From: an uncultured Eubacteriales bacterium | GTDB lineage: Bacteria > Bacillota > Clostridia > Oscillospirales > Acutalibacteraceae | Reading direction: 5' to 3' | Assembly: GCA_934457095.1 (NCBI GenBank) | Contig: CAKSHJ010000008.1 | Span: forward strand, 11,009 to 75,008 | DNA length: 64,000 nucleotides | Shown: positions 52,065 to 61,484 of the stretch, piece by piece | Layout of the letters: every line of letters begins with the position of its first letter | Position numbering within the stretch: position 1 is the first letter of the stretch | The notes under the pieces: generated by a model | Database searches by the model: none | What the model was told of the DNA's origin: nothing | Seen by the model: the letters and a program-made list of their open reading frames with translations, nothing else | Position numbers and translations under genes: made by a program

Positions 52065-52784
52065 TTACAAGCCGAGCAAATTTAATTCGGCTTGCAGCAG
52101 TTTTAGCTTATTTGTATCGTCTTTCGGTTTTTCTGCGCGTTTCGCAAGGCGTTCCGGGCGGCGATTCTCCGGCTCTGCCGGGACTTCCACTTCAACGTTA
52201 AAAATTTCTGCCGCGCGTTTGCCGGTCAACCACGTTTCCGCATTCACCAGTTCTACGATTTCTTCTTTTGTAACCTTAGCGTGTTCTGCGTAAACGCTGA
52301 TAATAGATTCTTGACAAACATCAAGCACTTCCGCGCTTTTCCGCAGCATTTCCGCATCCCCCTCCGCATAGCACCACGGCTTATGTATCATGAGCTGTGC
52401 ATTTTCCGGCATAATTACTTTATCTCCGGCAAACGCAATTACACTGGCAATGCTCGCGGCAAGACCGTCAATATATACGGTTTTCTTGCCCTGATATCGC
52501 TTTAAAATATTGTAGATTGCAAGCCCCCCATAAACCGAACCGCCCCCGGAATTAATATAAATATCCAGTTCCGCATATTCGTCAAGGCCTGCTAAAAAGT
52601 CAGAAATATCCTGCGGGCATTTATCCTCCTCGTACCAGTACGCCTCCCATGAATCCGATACAATATCACCGTAAAAACACAATTCCGCCCGATTTTCCCC
52701 GGCAGAATTAAATTTCAATGTTCCCTTTGTATCGAGATTTTTGGTTTTGGCATTTTTCTGCTTAAATTCAAATACTTTGTTCAT
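52065..52784 (-). CDS. ClpP-like head maturation protease
   Basis: The 239-residue protein has the ClpP fold: LDIYINSGGGSVYGGLAIYN, then YIDGLAASIASVIAFAGD with the catalytic serine, and AQLMIHKPWCYAEGDAEML with the histidine. It cuts the capsid scaffold during head assembly. It overlaps neither neighbour and lies 25 bases from the capsid gene start. Confidence 0.95.
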   Translation of the reverse strand: MNKVFEFKQKNAKTKNLDTKGTLKFNSAGENRAELCFYGDIVSDSWEAYWYEEDKCPQDISDFLAGLDEYAELDIYINSGGGSVYGGLAIYNILKRYQGKKTVYIDGLAASIASVIAFAGDKVIMPENAQLMIHKPWCYAEGDAEMLRKSAEVLDVCQESIISVYAEHAKVTKEEIVELVNAETWLTGKRAAEIFNVEVEVPAEPENRRPERLAKRAEKPKDDTNKLKLLQAELNLLGL

Positions 52785-54010
52785 TTAATCACCCCCTTTC
52801 CCATATTGATTTCCCAACTCCTCCAGCGGTATACTCGCGCCGTTACCGATAATCAATTTATCGGTGCCATCCTCAAACGGGAGATTTTCTTTTGCTCTTG
52901 CCTCTGATATTTTCAAAAATCCGCTGGAAATACCAATTTGATGCGCTTGGTATCTTGCTAACGTATCGCTGCGCAAAATGCTATCCACATTAAATTTAAA
53001 ATAATACCCCTGCGCCCTCTGTTGTTCGGTCAAAGCCTTGTAGTTTAACTCCTGCTCGTAGCTTATAACCACATTTTGTAGCGTATCAGAGTAAAATGCC
53101 CGGTTCTGCTGCTCAATGTTATGATAGGTTGATTGCTCCATATCGTTAAGCTGGAAACCTTTCACGCCGAAAGCGTTCGCAATCTGTCTTGTTGTCAAAC
53201 CTTGAAGTTCGAAAAATTGATTGTTGACAAGCTTTGTTTCAAGCTGCTCAATTTTAAAATCCGTTGGAATCGGTATCACCTTTCCGGCGTGCCTGGCTCC
53301 GCCTATATCTGAAAACTTTTTAACGATTCTTTTTGCCTTGCCTCGCTTATTTCACCGATATAATGTACAACGATAGGGTCCTGTAATCCGCTGCTGTATT
53401 TTTCTTTGATAACCTCTTGTGCCATTTTTTCGTTATTTACAACACCGCTCAAATACTCTTTGACCGATGTACCTTTGATTCCATTGAGCGCGAAGTTTTT
53501 AAAATGTATAATTTCATCGCTTGAGTAAATTTGCTCTCCGTTTTTCTCATCCTGATATAAATAAAATACAGCGTACTTTCCGTTTATTTTCCGTTTTAGG
53601 TCTATAACGATTTCCATATTTGCGCTATTGAGCAAATATAATTCTTTTATTTTCCCCTTTACGGTTATAGGCAACCAAAATGCATTGCCGTGTTCCAGTT
53701 TCTGATATTCCGTTGCCCATACAAATTCATGTGGTGTTGTATACGGATTTGGCCTTTCTCTTAGCAGTCGGGCAATATCCTCCGTATTACGGCTCTCTGC
53801 GCCGCTGTCGGTTTCCTGCATCAATTTAATAGGCAGTTTTGCAATTGCATTGCACCGTATCTGCATACAGGCATAATACGTCGCACTATTGAGCATTGAA
53901 CCTGATATACCCCCGATACGGCATCCGAAAAAATCTTCTAATTCCTGCAATGTTGGATTTGTGTGAATGCTCTCCACCTCTGCATTTTTTACTTTTCTAA
54001 ACAGGCCCAT
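52785..54010 (-). pseudogene. Portal protein interrupted by a frameshift
   Basis: The N-terminal frame (54010-53303) reads ISGSMLNSATYYACMQIRCN, ANMEIVIDLKRKINGKYAVF to ESLKSFQI-TAG. One base earlier or later the family sequence continues as FSDIGGARHAGKVIPIPTDF, GLTTRQIANAFGVKGFQLND to 52785. One more A in the five-A run near 53322 would restore ESLKKFSDIGG. A portal is essential for packaging, so the prophage is probably defective unless this is a sequencing error in a homopolymer. Confidence 0.9.
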
Positions 54011-54025
54011 ATTACACCCCCCTTT

Positions 54026-55780
54026 CTACCATTCTTCGCTATCCAGCCAATCATCTGTTGAAGTAGTGTCATAAAATTCATGGTACAGCGCCAATTTAAA
54101 AGCACACAACAATGCATCCACCGGGTCAATTCTTTTTTTCGCCGCGTCTTTGTCAATTTTAATTAACCCATTACTCTGACGGATAACCGCATTACTCATC
54201 GCAAAGTTAAGCAACGGATCGGCTAAATACTGTACATTTCCGCAATAAACCTGCTCCCGAAAACCCTCCGTTGCCTCATTAAGTGACCGATGTGACTGGT
54301 AAACCTCCTCCACCGGATAACCCTCGTTGGATAAATCCATCATCAATTTACTCGCATTGGCAGGGTCAAAACACAAGCACTCAATTTGCCAGTTGTTTTT
54401 TTCGCACGTGTCTTTCACATATTTCATTACGGCGCTTTGGTCTACAATCTCAGTATTTGTGATTGTCAAATACCCATTGCGCTCCCAAGCATCATATGGT
54501 GCCTTGTCTTTCATCATTCTTTCCTTTAATTTTTCTTTATTCGGAATAAATGAATGACTGAAACAAACATAGTCAACTACCGCGTTTCCATTTTTATCCC
54601 GCTCCTGTGTTTGGATGGGAAACACAAATGCAACAGAGGTCAAATCTATCTTTGAGGACATATCAAAGCCCACATATACCGGTTGACCGGATAAATCATA
54701 CGACAGTTTTTTCACCTCACATTTTTTCCATTTGCTCATATCCATATATCCGTTTTCCTGCGCCTGTACCCAAATATTCAAAACTTTCGTCAAAAACATC
54801 GTCATTTTTTCGGGGATTGACTTTGCCACTTTATACGCCTGTTTAATTCGCTCTATGCCCTCCGGGTACGTTGCACGAATAGGATTGGCCTTTAACCAGG
54901 TGTTAATATCTCCAATATCGTCATTGATGTCCGCCTCGCAAATATCCACAAAATACTGCTCATTCACAACATCTACATCAGGATTTAAAATTTTGGAGCA
55001 GTATTCATACTCTTGCGTATAGCATGGGTAGGTTAAGTCCACACCCGCGGTCGTAATAATCATCAGTAAATTTTCCTTTGCATTCGCACCAAGCCCCAAA
55101 TCATAAAATTCCGTTGTCGGCTGCTGGTGATATTCGTCTAACACCAAAACCGCCGGATTTGTTCCGTCACCTTTTTGGCCGTCCTCTTTGGTAAGTGCCT
55201 TTATAAAACTGCCCGTTTTTCGGTGCTCTATAATTGCCTGCGTGATTTTAAATTTCGAACGCAGCGGACTACCTTTCAATAAGTTATTGCACTCCTTAAA
55301 AATAATTTTCGACTGGTCGCGTTTAACGCCGGCGCAATAAGTTTCATAAATTTCGCTATTTTTTGTTGCGCCACAAGAAATTTCATAAAGCAGCACCCCC
55401 GCCAGCTCCTGCGATTTTGCATTTTTTCTCCCAACCTCCTTAAAGGATTGTGTAAAACGTTTAAAGCCCGTGTCCTTATGTCGCCAGCCGTAAATTTGGC
55501 ACAGAGAAAATTTTTGCCACGTGGTAAGGTGTATGTTTTGTCTGGCAAGCGTGCCTTTGCTATGTTTGAGTAAAGCAAACCATTTTACAATTTTTTCGGC
55601 CTCCTCCTCGTTCCAAATATAGGGAAAGTCTTTTCGTCCGGCTCTTTCCAGGTCCTTCAAGAATCGCATACACGCCCATATATGCTTTGTGCCGTTGCAC
55701 TGCGGATTGTTAATGCATTCATGACTGTACGCTATCAGCTCGTCTCTAATCGTTCTATATGTCGCCAAAGGTATCCTCAA
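54026..55780 (-). CDS. Terminase large subunit
   Basis: The 584-residue protein has the ATPase site: FKEVGRKNAKSQELAGVLLY (Walker A variant), PAVLVLDEYHQQP (Walker B), MIITTAGVD (coupling). The nuclease domain follows: VYVGFDMSSKIDLTSVAFV and DPVDALLCAFKLALY with the metal-binding aspartates. It packages DNA into the prohead. It overlaps the small subunit gene by 26 bases. Confidence 0.95.
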   Translation of the reverse strand: MRIPLATYRTIRDELIAYSHECINNPQCNGTKHIWACMRFLKDLERAGRKDFPYIWNEEEAEKIVKWFALLKHSKGTLARQNIHLTTWQKFSLCQIYGWRHKDTGFKRFTQSFKEVGRKNAKSQELAGVLLYEISCGATKNSEIYETYCAGVKRDQSKIIFKECNNLLKGSPLRSKFKITQAIIEHRKTGSFIKALTKEDGQKGDGTNPAVLVLDEYHQQPTTEFYDLGLGANAKENLLMIITTAGVDLTYPCYTQEYEYCSKILNPDVDVVNEQYFVDICEADINDDIGDINTWLKANPIRATYPEGIERIKQAYKVAKSIPEKMTMFLTKVLNIWVQAQENGYMDMSKWKKCEVKKLSYDLSGQPVYVGFDMSSKIDLTSVAFVFPIQTQERDKNGNAVVDYVCFSHSFIPNKEKLKERMMKDKAPYDAWERNGYLTITNTEIVDQSAVMKYVKDTCEKNNWQIECLCFDPANASKLMMDLSNEGYPVEEVYQSHRSLNEATEGFREQVYCGNVQYLADPLLNFAMSNAVIRQSNGLIKIDKDAAKKRIDPVDALLCAFKLALYHEFYDTTSTDDWLDSEEW

Positions 55781-56297
55781 TTTCCTGCTGCGTTTCTTGG
55801 GCTTTTTTAGCGCCGATTTTCAGTCTGCTGTCAATAGTTAAGCCGCAAAGCGCGGCAAATTTCCTCATTTCCGCAGCATATTTATTTTGAATTTCCACCA
55901 ACTCTTTTTGCGCAAGCAGCGGTAATCCCTTTAAATCTCCGGTAGCCTTAACATACAGCGCAAATGCATTACAATAACCGGCAATGTTATTCAAATCTAA
56001 ATTGCCGATTACTTCAATCTTTCTGAATTCTTTCACTACCCGCCTAAATTCTGCAATAGCCTTTTCATCAATCAACCAATCCGGGGGCGTGTTTAATTGC
56101 TCCTGTCCAACACTTATGGCCGTTTCCGCAGCGGCTTTTTCAAGCTGTTGTTCAACTTTCAAATGCCCTTTTTGTTGAGATAATAATTTTCTTGGCCTAC
56201 CCACAACACGACCTCCCGAGTTTCGTTTTTTAGAATTTTGCATGAAGAAAGCTGGCCTCGCGGTTTTTCTCGCTCTCGTTCCAACATTTTTGCCCAC
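55755..56297 (-). CDS. Terminase small subunit, P27 family
   Basis: The 180-residue protein has the P27 features: an N-terminal basic DNA-binding stretch (RNSGGRVVGRPRKLLSQQKG), PDWLIDEKAIAEFRRVVKEF, LDLNNIAGYCNAFALYVKA and MRKFAALCGLTIDSRLKI. It recognises the packaging site. Confidence 0.88.
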   Translation of the reverse strand: MGKNVGTRARKTARPAFFMQNSKKRNSGGRVVGRPRKLLSQQKGHLKVEQQLEKAAAETAISVGQEQLNTPPDWLIDEKAIAEFRRVVKEFRKIEVIGNLDLNNIAGYCNAFALYVKATGDLKGLPLLAQKELVEIQNKYAAEMRKFAALCGLTIDSRLKIGAKKAQETQQEIEDTFGDI

Positions 56298-56300
56298 CCC

Positions 56301-56711
56301 CTATGCTTGTTTGTACCTATGTATCAACGATTGCAGCAGCCTTATCATGCTCTCGCGCTCCTTTTCTCCCTTGCGCATCTGCTCATGTATATGCTGGTGG
56401 TTACTATCCGTCAAATAAATTAAATTATCGTCGTCAAGCCTCCTGCTCCAATCGTCTTTAACCGGCACAATATGGTGTACGGTCCTGCCGTATCTTATCG
56501 TGTTATGTATATACAAGTCGTATATGTCAAGATGGTTATAGGTCGCTATAGCTTTGTTGCGCTTGCTTTTCCACTCCACAGATAAATAAAACTTTTTGAT
56601 TGTTTCATCACCATAACGCGCCTCGTCTTTATATCGCTTGTTACCACACTTGCACCGCGTTCCAATAGGCAATCTTCTTCTGCAACGGTCACATCTCTTG
56701 TAAATTGCCAA
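56301..56711 (-). CDS. HNH endonuclease of the packaging module
   Basis: I start at TTG 56711 behind AGGTGGGAG, giving 136 residues. It has an N-terminal zinc knuckle (CDRCRRRLPIGTRCKCG), then HHIVPVKDDWSRRLDDDNLI, YLTDSNHQHIHEQM, the HNH motif. In HK97-like phages such a nuclease lies beside the terminase and helps terminase cut DNA. Confidence 0.88.
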   Translation of the reverse strand: MAIYKRCDRCRRRLPIGTRCKCGNKRYKDEARYGDETIKKFYLSVEWKSKRNKAIATYNHLDIYDLYIHNTIRYGRTVHHIVPVKDDWSRRLDDDNLIYLTDSNHQHIHEQMRKGEKERESMIRLLQSLIHRYKQA

Positions 56712-56783
56712 GCCGCTCCCACCTTTCAAAATAAAAAAGACCATGCATCTGCATAGTCCTGTACGTGTCCTCCGCTGTGCCAC

Positions 56784-57029
56784 ATCATGGAGAAGTGCGG
56801 TAGGTTTCCTCTTGGTTCAGGTGTCAAGGTCATGCCCTCTATACCTGCATAGCGCGGGCATTTCACCCGCCCCGTGCCGCCAACTCACGGTTTTATGCGC
56901 TGTTCCCGGTCTGCGGATTGTGCAGCCATTTTGCGATACGGTATCGCGGCGCAGGCGTAATCTAAAAGGAGTGAAAAAAAATGAAAACCATGTGAGAAAA
57001 TCCACTCGTGTGGACTTCCTCTGTTTACA
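56784..57029. other. Intergenic region upstream of the packaging genes
   Basis: No gene is seen on the operon strand. It contains GCGATAC-G-GTATCGC (56933-56947), a 7-bp inverted repeat. By position this is a likely place for the packaging initiation (cos or pac) site and the late promoter; neither is proven here. Confidence 0.35.
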
Positions 57030-57461
57030 CTATATCACAGGAGCAATATGACATTCTATGACATTTATATCTTTTACCGCTTTTTTGTGCAGCCGCATTA
57101 CTTGTCGCCATGAATAATGCAACTCTGCAGCAATCTTCTCAAAGGTCAGCCCGTTTATATACCTGTACCACAATATCGTATGCAAGGTTCCGTCAGTGAC
57201 CGTATCAATACAAGTCTCAATCTCCGCCTTGACCGCGAGTAATTCCTGCATACGTTCGCCCATTTTGGCATCGTGCGCTGCCAGTCGCTCTACGACACCC
57301 GCCACACCGGGATTACCTCCGCCGTGAGGCATGTCGCTAAACGTTTGTGTTACCTTAGTACCCAGCGCCATTATCTCTGCTCGCTCCTGTGCTAAACTGT
57401 CAACCTCATGCTTTATTTGCCGGTATCTTTTCAAGTATGCTTTTTTCTCCTCAAATGTCAT
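57030..57461 (-). CDS. Late transcription regulator, DUF1492/ArpU-like
   Basis: The 143-residue protein has an N-terminal helical region (KKAYLKRYRQIKHEVDSLAQ) and a C-terminal sigma-70 region 4-like HTH (ILWYRYINGLTFEKIAAELH, YSWRQVMRLHKKAVKDI). It lies at the border of early and late genes, where such proteins switch on late transcription. It overlaps the primase remnant by 4 bases. Confidence 0.85.
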   Translation of the reverse strand: MTFEEKKAYLKRYRQIKHEVDSLAQERAEIMALGTKVTQTFSDMPHGGGNPGVAGVVERLAAHDAKMGERMQELLAVKAEIETCIDTVTDGTLHTILWYRYINGLTFEKIAAELHYSWRQVMRLHKKAVKDINVIECHIAPVI

Positions 57462-57868
57462 GCGCTGCCTCCTGTATTTTCCTGATACGGGCTTTTAGCA
57501 CCCGCAGCGCCGCGATTGCGCGTGCTGTATACGCAGTAACCGCACCCTAAAGCGTTCACACGCCGAAGCACGTCGTCTTTATGCCCGGCGGGTATGTTGT
57601 CAAGGTCAAGGGCGATAACATCACGCCCGGACACATTATTGGTCTTGCGGCGCGGTCCGTTCAGGGTACCGCCGACAAAGCCTCCCACGTCTTTCAACTC
57701 ATCCTGCCGCACTTTTGGCAGACCCAGATATTCTGTGAGCGTTTCGGTACCGCGCATCGGGATTTTCAGTCTATCCCATAACTCGGACAACATAAGCGTT
57801 TGCGCCACCCACGAAGTAGACCGCCTGTTGCTGCCAACAGAGATGTTGATTTTACGGTTATTTTGCAT
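57458..57868 (-). pseudogene. Truncated primase/VapE-type protein, N-terminus only
   Basis: The 136-residue frame begins INISVGSNRRSTSWVAQTLM and reaches DVIALDLDNIPAGHKDDVLR, then GYCVYSTRN, the acidic and Y-S-T motifs of phage primases with a VapE helicase part. After YSTR the sequence loses sense. The normal protein is several times longer, so the catalytic and helicase parts were deleted. Replication must rely on the DnaC/DnaD-type proteins. Confidence 0.75.
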
Positions 57869-58571
57869 GGTTAATGCTCCTTAAACTCGATCTTTTAAAC
57901 TCCTCAAAGCTCTCTTCAAGTGCTTTTTTTATTTCGGCCACCGGATCATAGCTCACTTCAAGTGCTTTTTTTATTTCGGCCACCGGATCATTCAGCGCAT
58001 TGGCAATTGATCTACCACATTTCTCGTCATCATACTTGTTTACCTCGTTTCCCCAGCTATCCCAGCCCGGTGTTGTATTCCTTGCAAAAAGTTCTATGTA
58101 AGAGTGATTCCCACCCATAAGCTTTCGGATCTTATCTCGCGTAATATCCGGCTTTTGGGAACGGGCTCGCAGCGGCGCAAAAATAAGTTGGCTTACGCTG
58201 TTATCCGCCCTTTTGGGTTTACCTTTAACGGCTATAAGACAAGGCTCTGTGTTGCCCCTGGTCCAACGCCCAAGGCCGAAAAAGTAACCATTGCCGCTGC
58301 GGTTTTGCTTTACCCATTGAAAACCGATGCTCTTATACTTAAAGCCCCACGCCTCAATTACTTTCAATGCCTCTTTGAGCATAGGGTAGGTTGCCCAAAG
58401 GAAAAGTACACAGTTATCAGCCGCTAAATCCGGCACCGGCAGACTGCATATATCCTCAATACTCATTGTAGGGTAGTGATCGGCGGCATTGCCGTTGCAT
58501 CGCTTGTCCTGATAGCTCCACGGTGGATCTGCGTATATAACGCTGTATTTTTTATTCGGAAAAGGTATCAT
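57858..58571 (-). CDS. MT-A70 family adenine-N6 DNA methyltransferase
   Basis: The 237-residue protein has the catalytic DPPW motif (YSVIYADPPWSYQDKR), FLWATYPMLKEALKVIEAWG and GNTEPCLIAVKGKPKR. The C-terminus contains DPVAEIKKALEVSY followed at once by DPVAEIKKALEESF, from a tandem DNA duplication. It methylates adenine in phage DNA, possibly as protection from host restriction. Confidence 0.92.
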   Translation of the reverse strand: MIPFPNKKYSVIYADPPWSYQDKRCNGNAADHYPTMSIEDICSLPVPDLAADNCVLFLWATYPMLKEALKVIEAWGFKYKSIGFQWVKQNRSGNGYFFGLGRWTRGNTEPCLIAVKGKPKRADNSVSQLIFAPLRARSQKPDITRDKIRKLMGGNHSYIELFARNTTPGWDSWGNEVNKYDDEKCGRSIANALNDPVAEIKKALEVSYDPVAEIKKALEESFEEFKRSSLRSINHAK

Positions 58572-58589
58572 CTAACTATCCCCCATTTC

Positions 58590-58757
58590 TTATACTACAT
58601 CTCCCCAATCAAGCGGTTGTTTGCATTGCGGACATGCAACTACCCTCGATATTCCCTTTTCGTCTGTGTTGCCTATTGGATAATCGCAACTTGGACAAGT
58701 GTACTTTTCCTTGCCAAAAAGATACTTTTGCCTTAATGGCTCTGCCGACTTTCTCAT
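58590..58757 (-). CDS. Small zinc ribbon protein
   Basis: The 55-residue frame starts at ATG 58757 (GGTGATAAC before it) and overlaps the RusA stop by 4 bases. It reads KYTCPSCDYPIGN and VVACPQCKQPLDWGD, two C-x-x-C knuckles. Such small proteins are common next to RusA in Clostridia phages. Function unknown. Confidence 0.7.
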   Translation of the reverse strand: MRKSAEPLRQKYLFGKEKYTCPSCDYPIGNTDEKGISRVVACPQCKQPLDWGDVV

Positions 58758-59167
58758 GTTATCACCTCCACGCTAATATGCGGATTGTCAGTGTAATACT
58801 TTTGCGCATGAATCATTACCACTTGCTTATCATCCTTGTATGCAACCCCGTTAAGCGCATCCAGCACCACTTTTATCACATTGTCCAAATCCGGCTTTTT
58901 ATCGGGTAATATTTCCTGTTCCAACATCTTTCCTCTTTTTGCCTTACTTGCTGATTTCGGTATTTTATACCCTACTGTTAGTGACATACTTGCATAGCCG
59001 CTCGGCGGTTCTTTCCACCCGACTTTTGCAGCGGCCGCACGATAAGCCGTTAAAATCTCCGCCTCGTATTTTTTGGTCGTTGGCGGTGTATATATATTCC
59101 CGCCCGGCGCAAACCTCGGACGTGCTTTGCCCTGCGGTTCACCACGAACGCAAAAACTCACTCTCAA
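58754..59167 (-). CDS. RusA-like Holliday junction resolvase
   Basis: The 137-residue protein has the RusA signature KKPDLDNVIKVVLDALNGVA followed by YKDDKQVVMI, with the catalytic aspartates, and an N-terminal basic strand (GEPQGKARPRFAPGG). It resolves branched DNA before packaging. It overlaps dnaC by 4 bases. Confidence 0.93.
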   Translation of the reverse strand: MRVSFCVRGEPQGKARPRFAPGGNIYTPPTTKKYEAEILTAYRAAAAKVGWKEPPSGYASMSLTVGYKIPKSASKAKRGKMLEQEILPDKKPDLDNVIKVVLDALNGVAYKDDKQVVMIHAQKYYTDNPHISVEVIT

Positions 59168-60000
59168 TGTTCCGTACCCCGCAATCTGTAATTTTTCTGC
59201 TCATCTTGCGTTAGACTGATTTTATATTTGTTGGCCTTTTGCGCTATCCGGCTGCCTATTGCCTCATCAACGGCAAGCAACTCCGTCATTGTCCGCTCGG
59301 AGGAAATTAATGTCACTAGATTTTGATTGTACCGCGTAGCGATAATGTCAAATGCTAAGTTAATATCTCCCGGAGTAGGCAGCTCTTTTTTGCCGTATTT
59401 ATCCGTACCGCCCTTGAACAAATCGTCTATGTATAGCACCGATACCGTTTTGAGCATATCCATCAGCGGCTCATATTCCTTATCGTTAATCACGCTTTTC
59501 AGCTTGGTAGCCTCCTGCCGCCATTGCATATATTTTGCGCTGTACCCCCTCTGCATCAACTCACCCACAATCGCCGTGCAAATGTGCGTTTTCCCTGCGC
59601 CGACTTGTCCACCGATAAAAAACCAATCCTTACCGTCCGATTTTAAGAAATCCAAAGCAACAGCCTTAATTCCTTTTTGCCAATTTTCTTGGGTAATATA
59701 AGTATCAAGCGTGTTTCTCCGCAATAGCTCTTCCAAGCCGCTCTCGTGTATTCGGACGATATTTCTCCTCATTAGCATGCAATTACACTCCTGTGCAACT
59801 ACATATCCGTCCTTAACCACATATACCGTGCCTTTATTTTTGCACAATTCACAGTCATAGCCTTGTAGCCCACCCGGCAAATCATTGAGATTTTTGCAAT
59901 CCCTTTCTGCCGGGTCACAGCAGCACTCCGTATCTATTTTCATCCCACGCACCGTCTCCGGACATTTGCTTAGTATCTGCTGCAACGTGTTGTCCATCAT
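59164..60000 (-). CDS. DnaC-like helicase loader ATPase
   Basis: The 278-residue protein has an N-terminal zinc site (CKNLNDLPGGLQGYDCELC) and the AAA+ core: FFIGGQVGAGKTHICTAIVG (Walker A), VSVLYIDDLFKGG (Walker B), TLISSERTMTELLAVDEAIG. It loads the host replicative helicase at the phage origin together with the DnaD-like protein whose gene overlaps it. Confidence 0.93.
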   Translation of the reverse strand: MMDNTLQQILSKCPETVRGMKIDTECCCDPAERDCKNLNDLPGGLQGYDCELCKNKGTVYVVKDGYVVAQECNCMLMRRNIVRIHESGLEELLRRNTLDTYITQENWQKGIKAVALDFLKSDGKDWFFIGGQVGAGKTHICTAIVGELMQRGYSAKYMQWRQEATKLKSVINDKEYEPLMDMLKTVSVLYIDDLFKGGTDKYGKKELPTPGDINLAFDIIATRYNQNLVTLISSERTMTELLAVDEAIGSRIAQKANKYKISLTQDEQKNYRLRGTEH

Positions 60001-60680
60001 TCTCCCTCCGTTCCCATGTTCTTACCGCCGCTTTCCAGCTTTTCATTTTATTTCTGCCAATCATCCACCCTTTGGATTCGTAGTAATCCCAAAATGCCGC
60101 CGGGTCTACTTTGTTTTTCCGCTCTGTACAATACGCACCGATTTCCTCAACCGTAGGCGGAATTTTTTCTTTGTTGTGCGCGTCAGCGCTTATATTATAT
60201 TTTTTACTTTCCTTTCCTTTCCTCTCCTTTCCTTTGTTCGAAAATGTCAGCATTTTTTGAAAAAATGTCTACATTTTCTTTTAAAATGCATACATTCTTC
60301 GAAAAATGAGCGCAATCAACCAAGAGATACTGACTTTTCACAAAAACTTGTTTACGGCGGTCTACCGCTTTAAAATACCGCTCTTGAATTCCTTTTGAAG
60401 TCAATATGCTATACTTTTCAAACATGTTCTTGTCAAAAATACCTCTTTTCACAGAAGCGGTCACTATTTCAGAAACGGCACTGCCACCCGTGCTATTGCG
60501 CTTTGCAAACAACAGTGCAACCTCATTTGTAAATTCACAATAATAACCTTCGCCGCCATAAATGCGCTGCAACAGCTTGACGATTATTGCAAACCCTGTC
60601 AGACCGAATTCCGCTTCAATCAGCTCAAATTTGCTATCCATTTCACAATCCAAAGGAAAGTATGAAATACCATTTTTCAT
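59915..60680 (-). pseudogene. DnaD-like replication initiation protein, split by a shift in GGAAA repeats
   Basis: The N-terminal frame (60680-60204) is a DUF4373-type domain: SYFPLDCEMDSKFELIEAEF, GLTGFAIIVKLLQRIYGGEG. It ends EQRKGEERKGK-TAA in a tract of GGAAA units. In the other frame the C-terminus continues ESKKYNISADAHNKEKIPPT and RNKMKSWKAAVRTWERRE to 59915. One extra GGAAA unit would join both into one protein of about 255 residues. The split may be phase-variable or plain decay. Confidence 0.8.
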
Positions 60681-60787
60681 AATCTCCTCCGTCGCCGTGC
60701 GGAAACGCTAAGGCAACCCGCATTCAAAAATGCAAACGACCAGAGAACCCCCGCATCATTCGGCTTATTTCATTTTAAAAATTCTCT

Positions 60788-61177
60788 TTAGAACGGCAAA
60801 TCATCATCATTGCAAATTTCTTCCCAAGCCGGAGTTTCCTCCGCTCTTGAGGTTTCTTTTGGCTTCTCGCCTGTAAAATGTACCTTGTCGGCAATAACCT
60901 CAAACGCTTTGCGCTTGTTGCCGTCCTTGTCGGTGTAGCTGCGGGTCTGAATCGACCCTTGCACGGCAATCATTTGCCCCTTGCGAAAATATTTACAAAT
61001 AAATTCAGCGGTTGCTCTCCAAGCCACAATGTTGATAAAATCAGTCTGCCGTTCTTCGCCGTCCTTTCCATAAGGACGGTTCACCGCAACGGTAAAAGCG
61101 GTAACCGCCAACTCGTTTGGCGTATGCCGCAATTCCGGGTCAGCCGTCAGACGACCCATTAAAACTACTTGATTCAT
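60788..61177 (-). CDS. ssb: Single-stranded DNA-binding protein
   Basis: The 129-residue protein has the bacterial OB-fold SSB features: NQVVLMGRLTADPELRHTPN, FINIVAWRATAEFICKYFRK, GQMIAVQGSIQTRSYTDKDG and an acidic C-terminal tail ending DDDLPF. It coats phage single-stranded DNA; the tail recruits partners. Confidence 0.97.
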   Translation of the reverse strand: MNQVVLMGRLTADPELRHTPNELAVTAFTVAVNRPYGKDGEERQTDFINIVAWRATAEFICKYFRKGQMIAVQGSIQTRSYTDKDGNKRKAFEVIADKVHFTGEKPKETSRAEETPAWEEICNDDDLPF

Positions 61178-61484
61178 CGTTTTTCCCCCATTTTCTGTAT
61201 CTCAATTTTTCTTCGTTCCAACCCTCATAAATGCCGGACAAATATCCCCTTATAACTTCTTTCAAGTGCTTGCGGTATGGTGTATGGTCAAGGGCAGTAT
61301 GGCAATCCATACATAGCGTTACAATGTTCTGCTCAATACCAAGCCCGCTCTGTGACCGTGCTATGTAATGTGCATTGGGCATTGCATAAGGACTACCGCA
61401 AATTACGCAGCAATGCTCGTCACGCTCCCACACCCGGTCTTTGACTTTTTTGCTGATGTCAAGCGCTTTGGTTCGTTTTGTCAT
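61140..61484 (-). CDS. HNH endonuclease
   Basis: The 114-residue protein reads DEHCCVICGSPYAMPNAHYI, ARSQSGLGIEQNIVTLCMDC, HTALDHTPYRKHLKEVI, an HNH site with C-x-x-C zinc pairs. It lies between ssb and the NinB-like gene, as in other phages where it replaces NinG-like functions. It overlaps both neighbours. Confidence 0.88.
   Translation of the reverse strand: MTKRTKALDISKKVKDRVWERDEHCCVICGSPYAMPNAHYIARSQSGLGIEQNIVTLCMDCHTALDHTPYRKHLKEVIRGYLSGIYEGWNEEKLRYRKWGKNDESSSFNGSSDG

Noticed and set aside
56967..57000. Very short plus-strand frame after a perfect AAAGGAG
   Set aside because: It encodes only four codons, opposite to all neighbouring genes, and no continuation was found in another frame.
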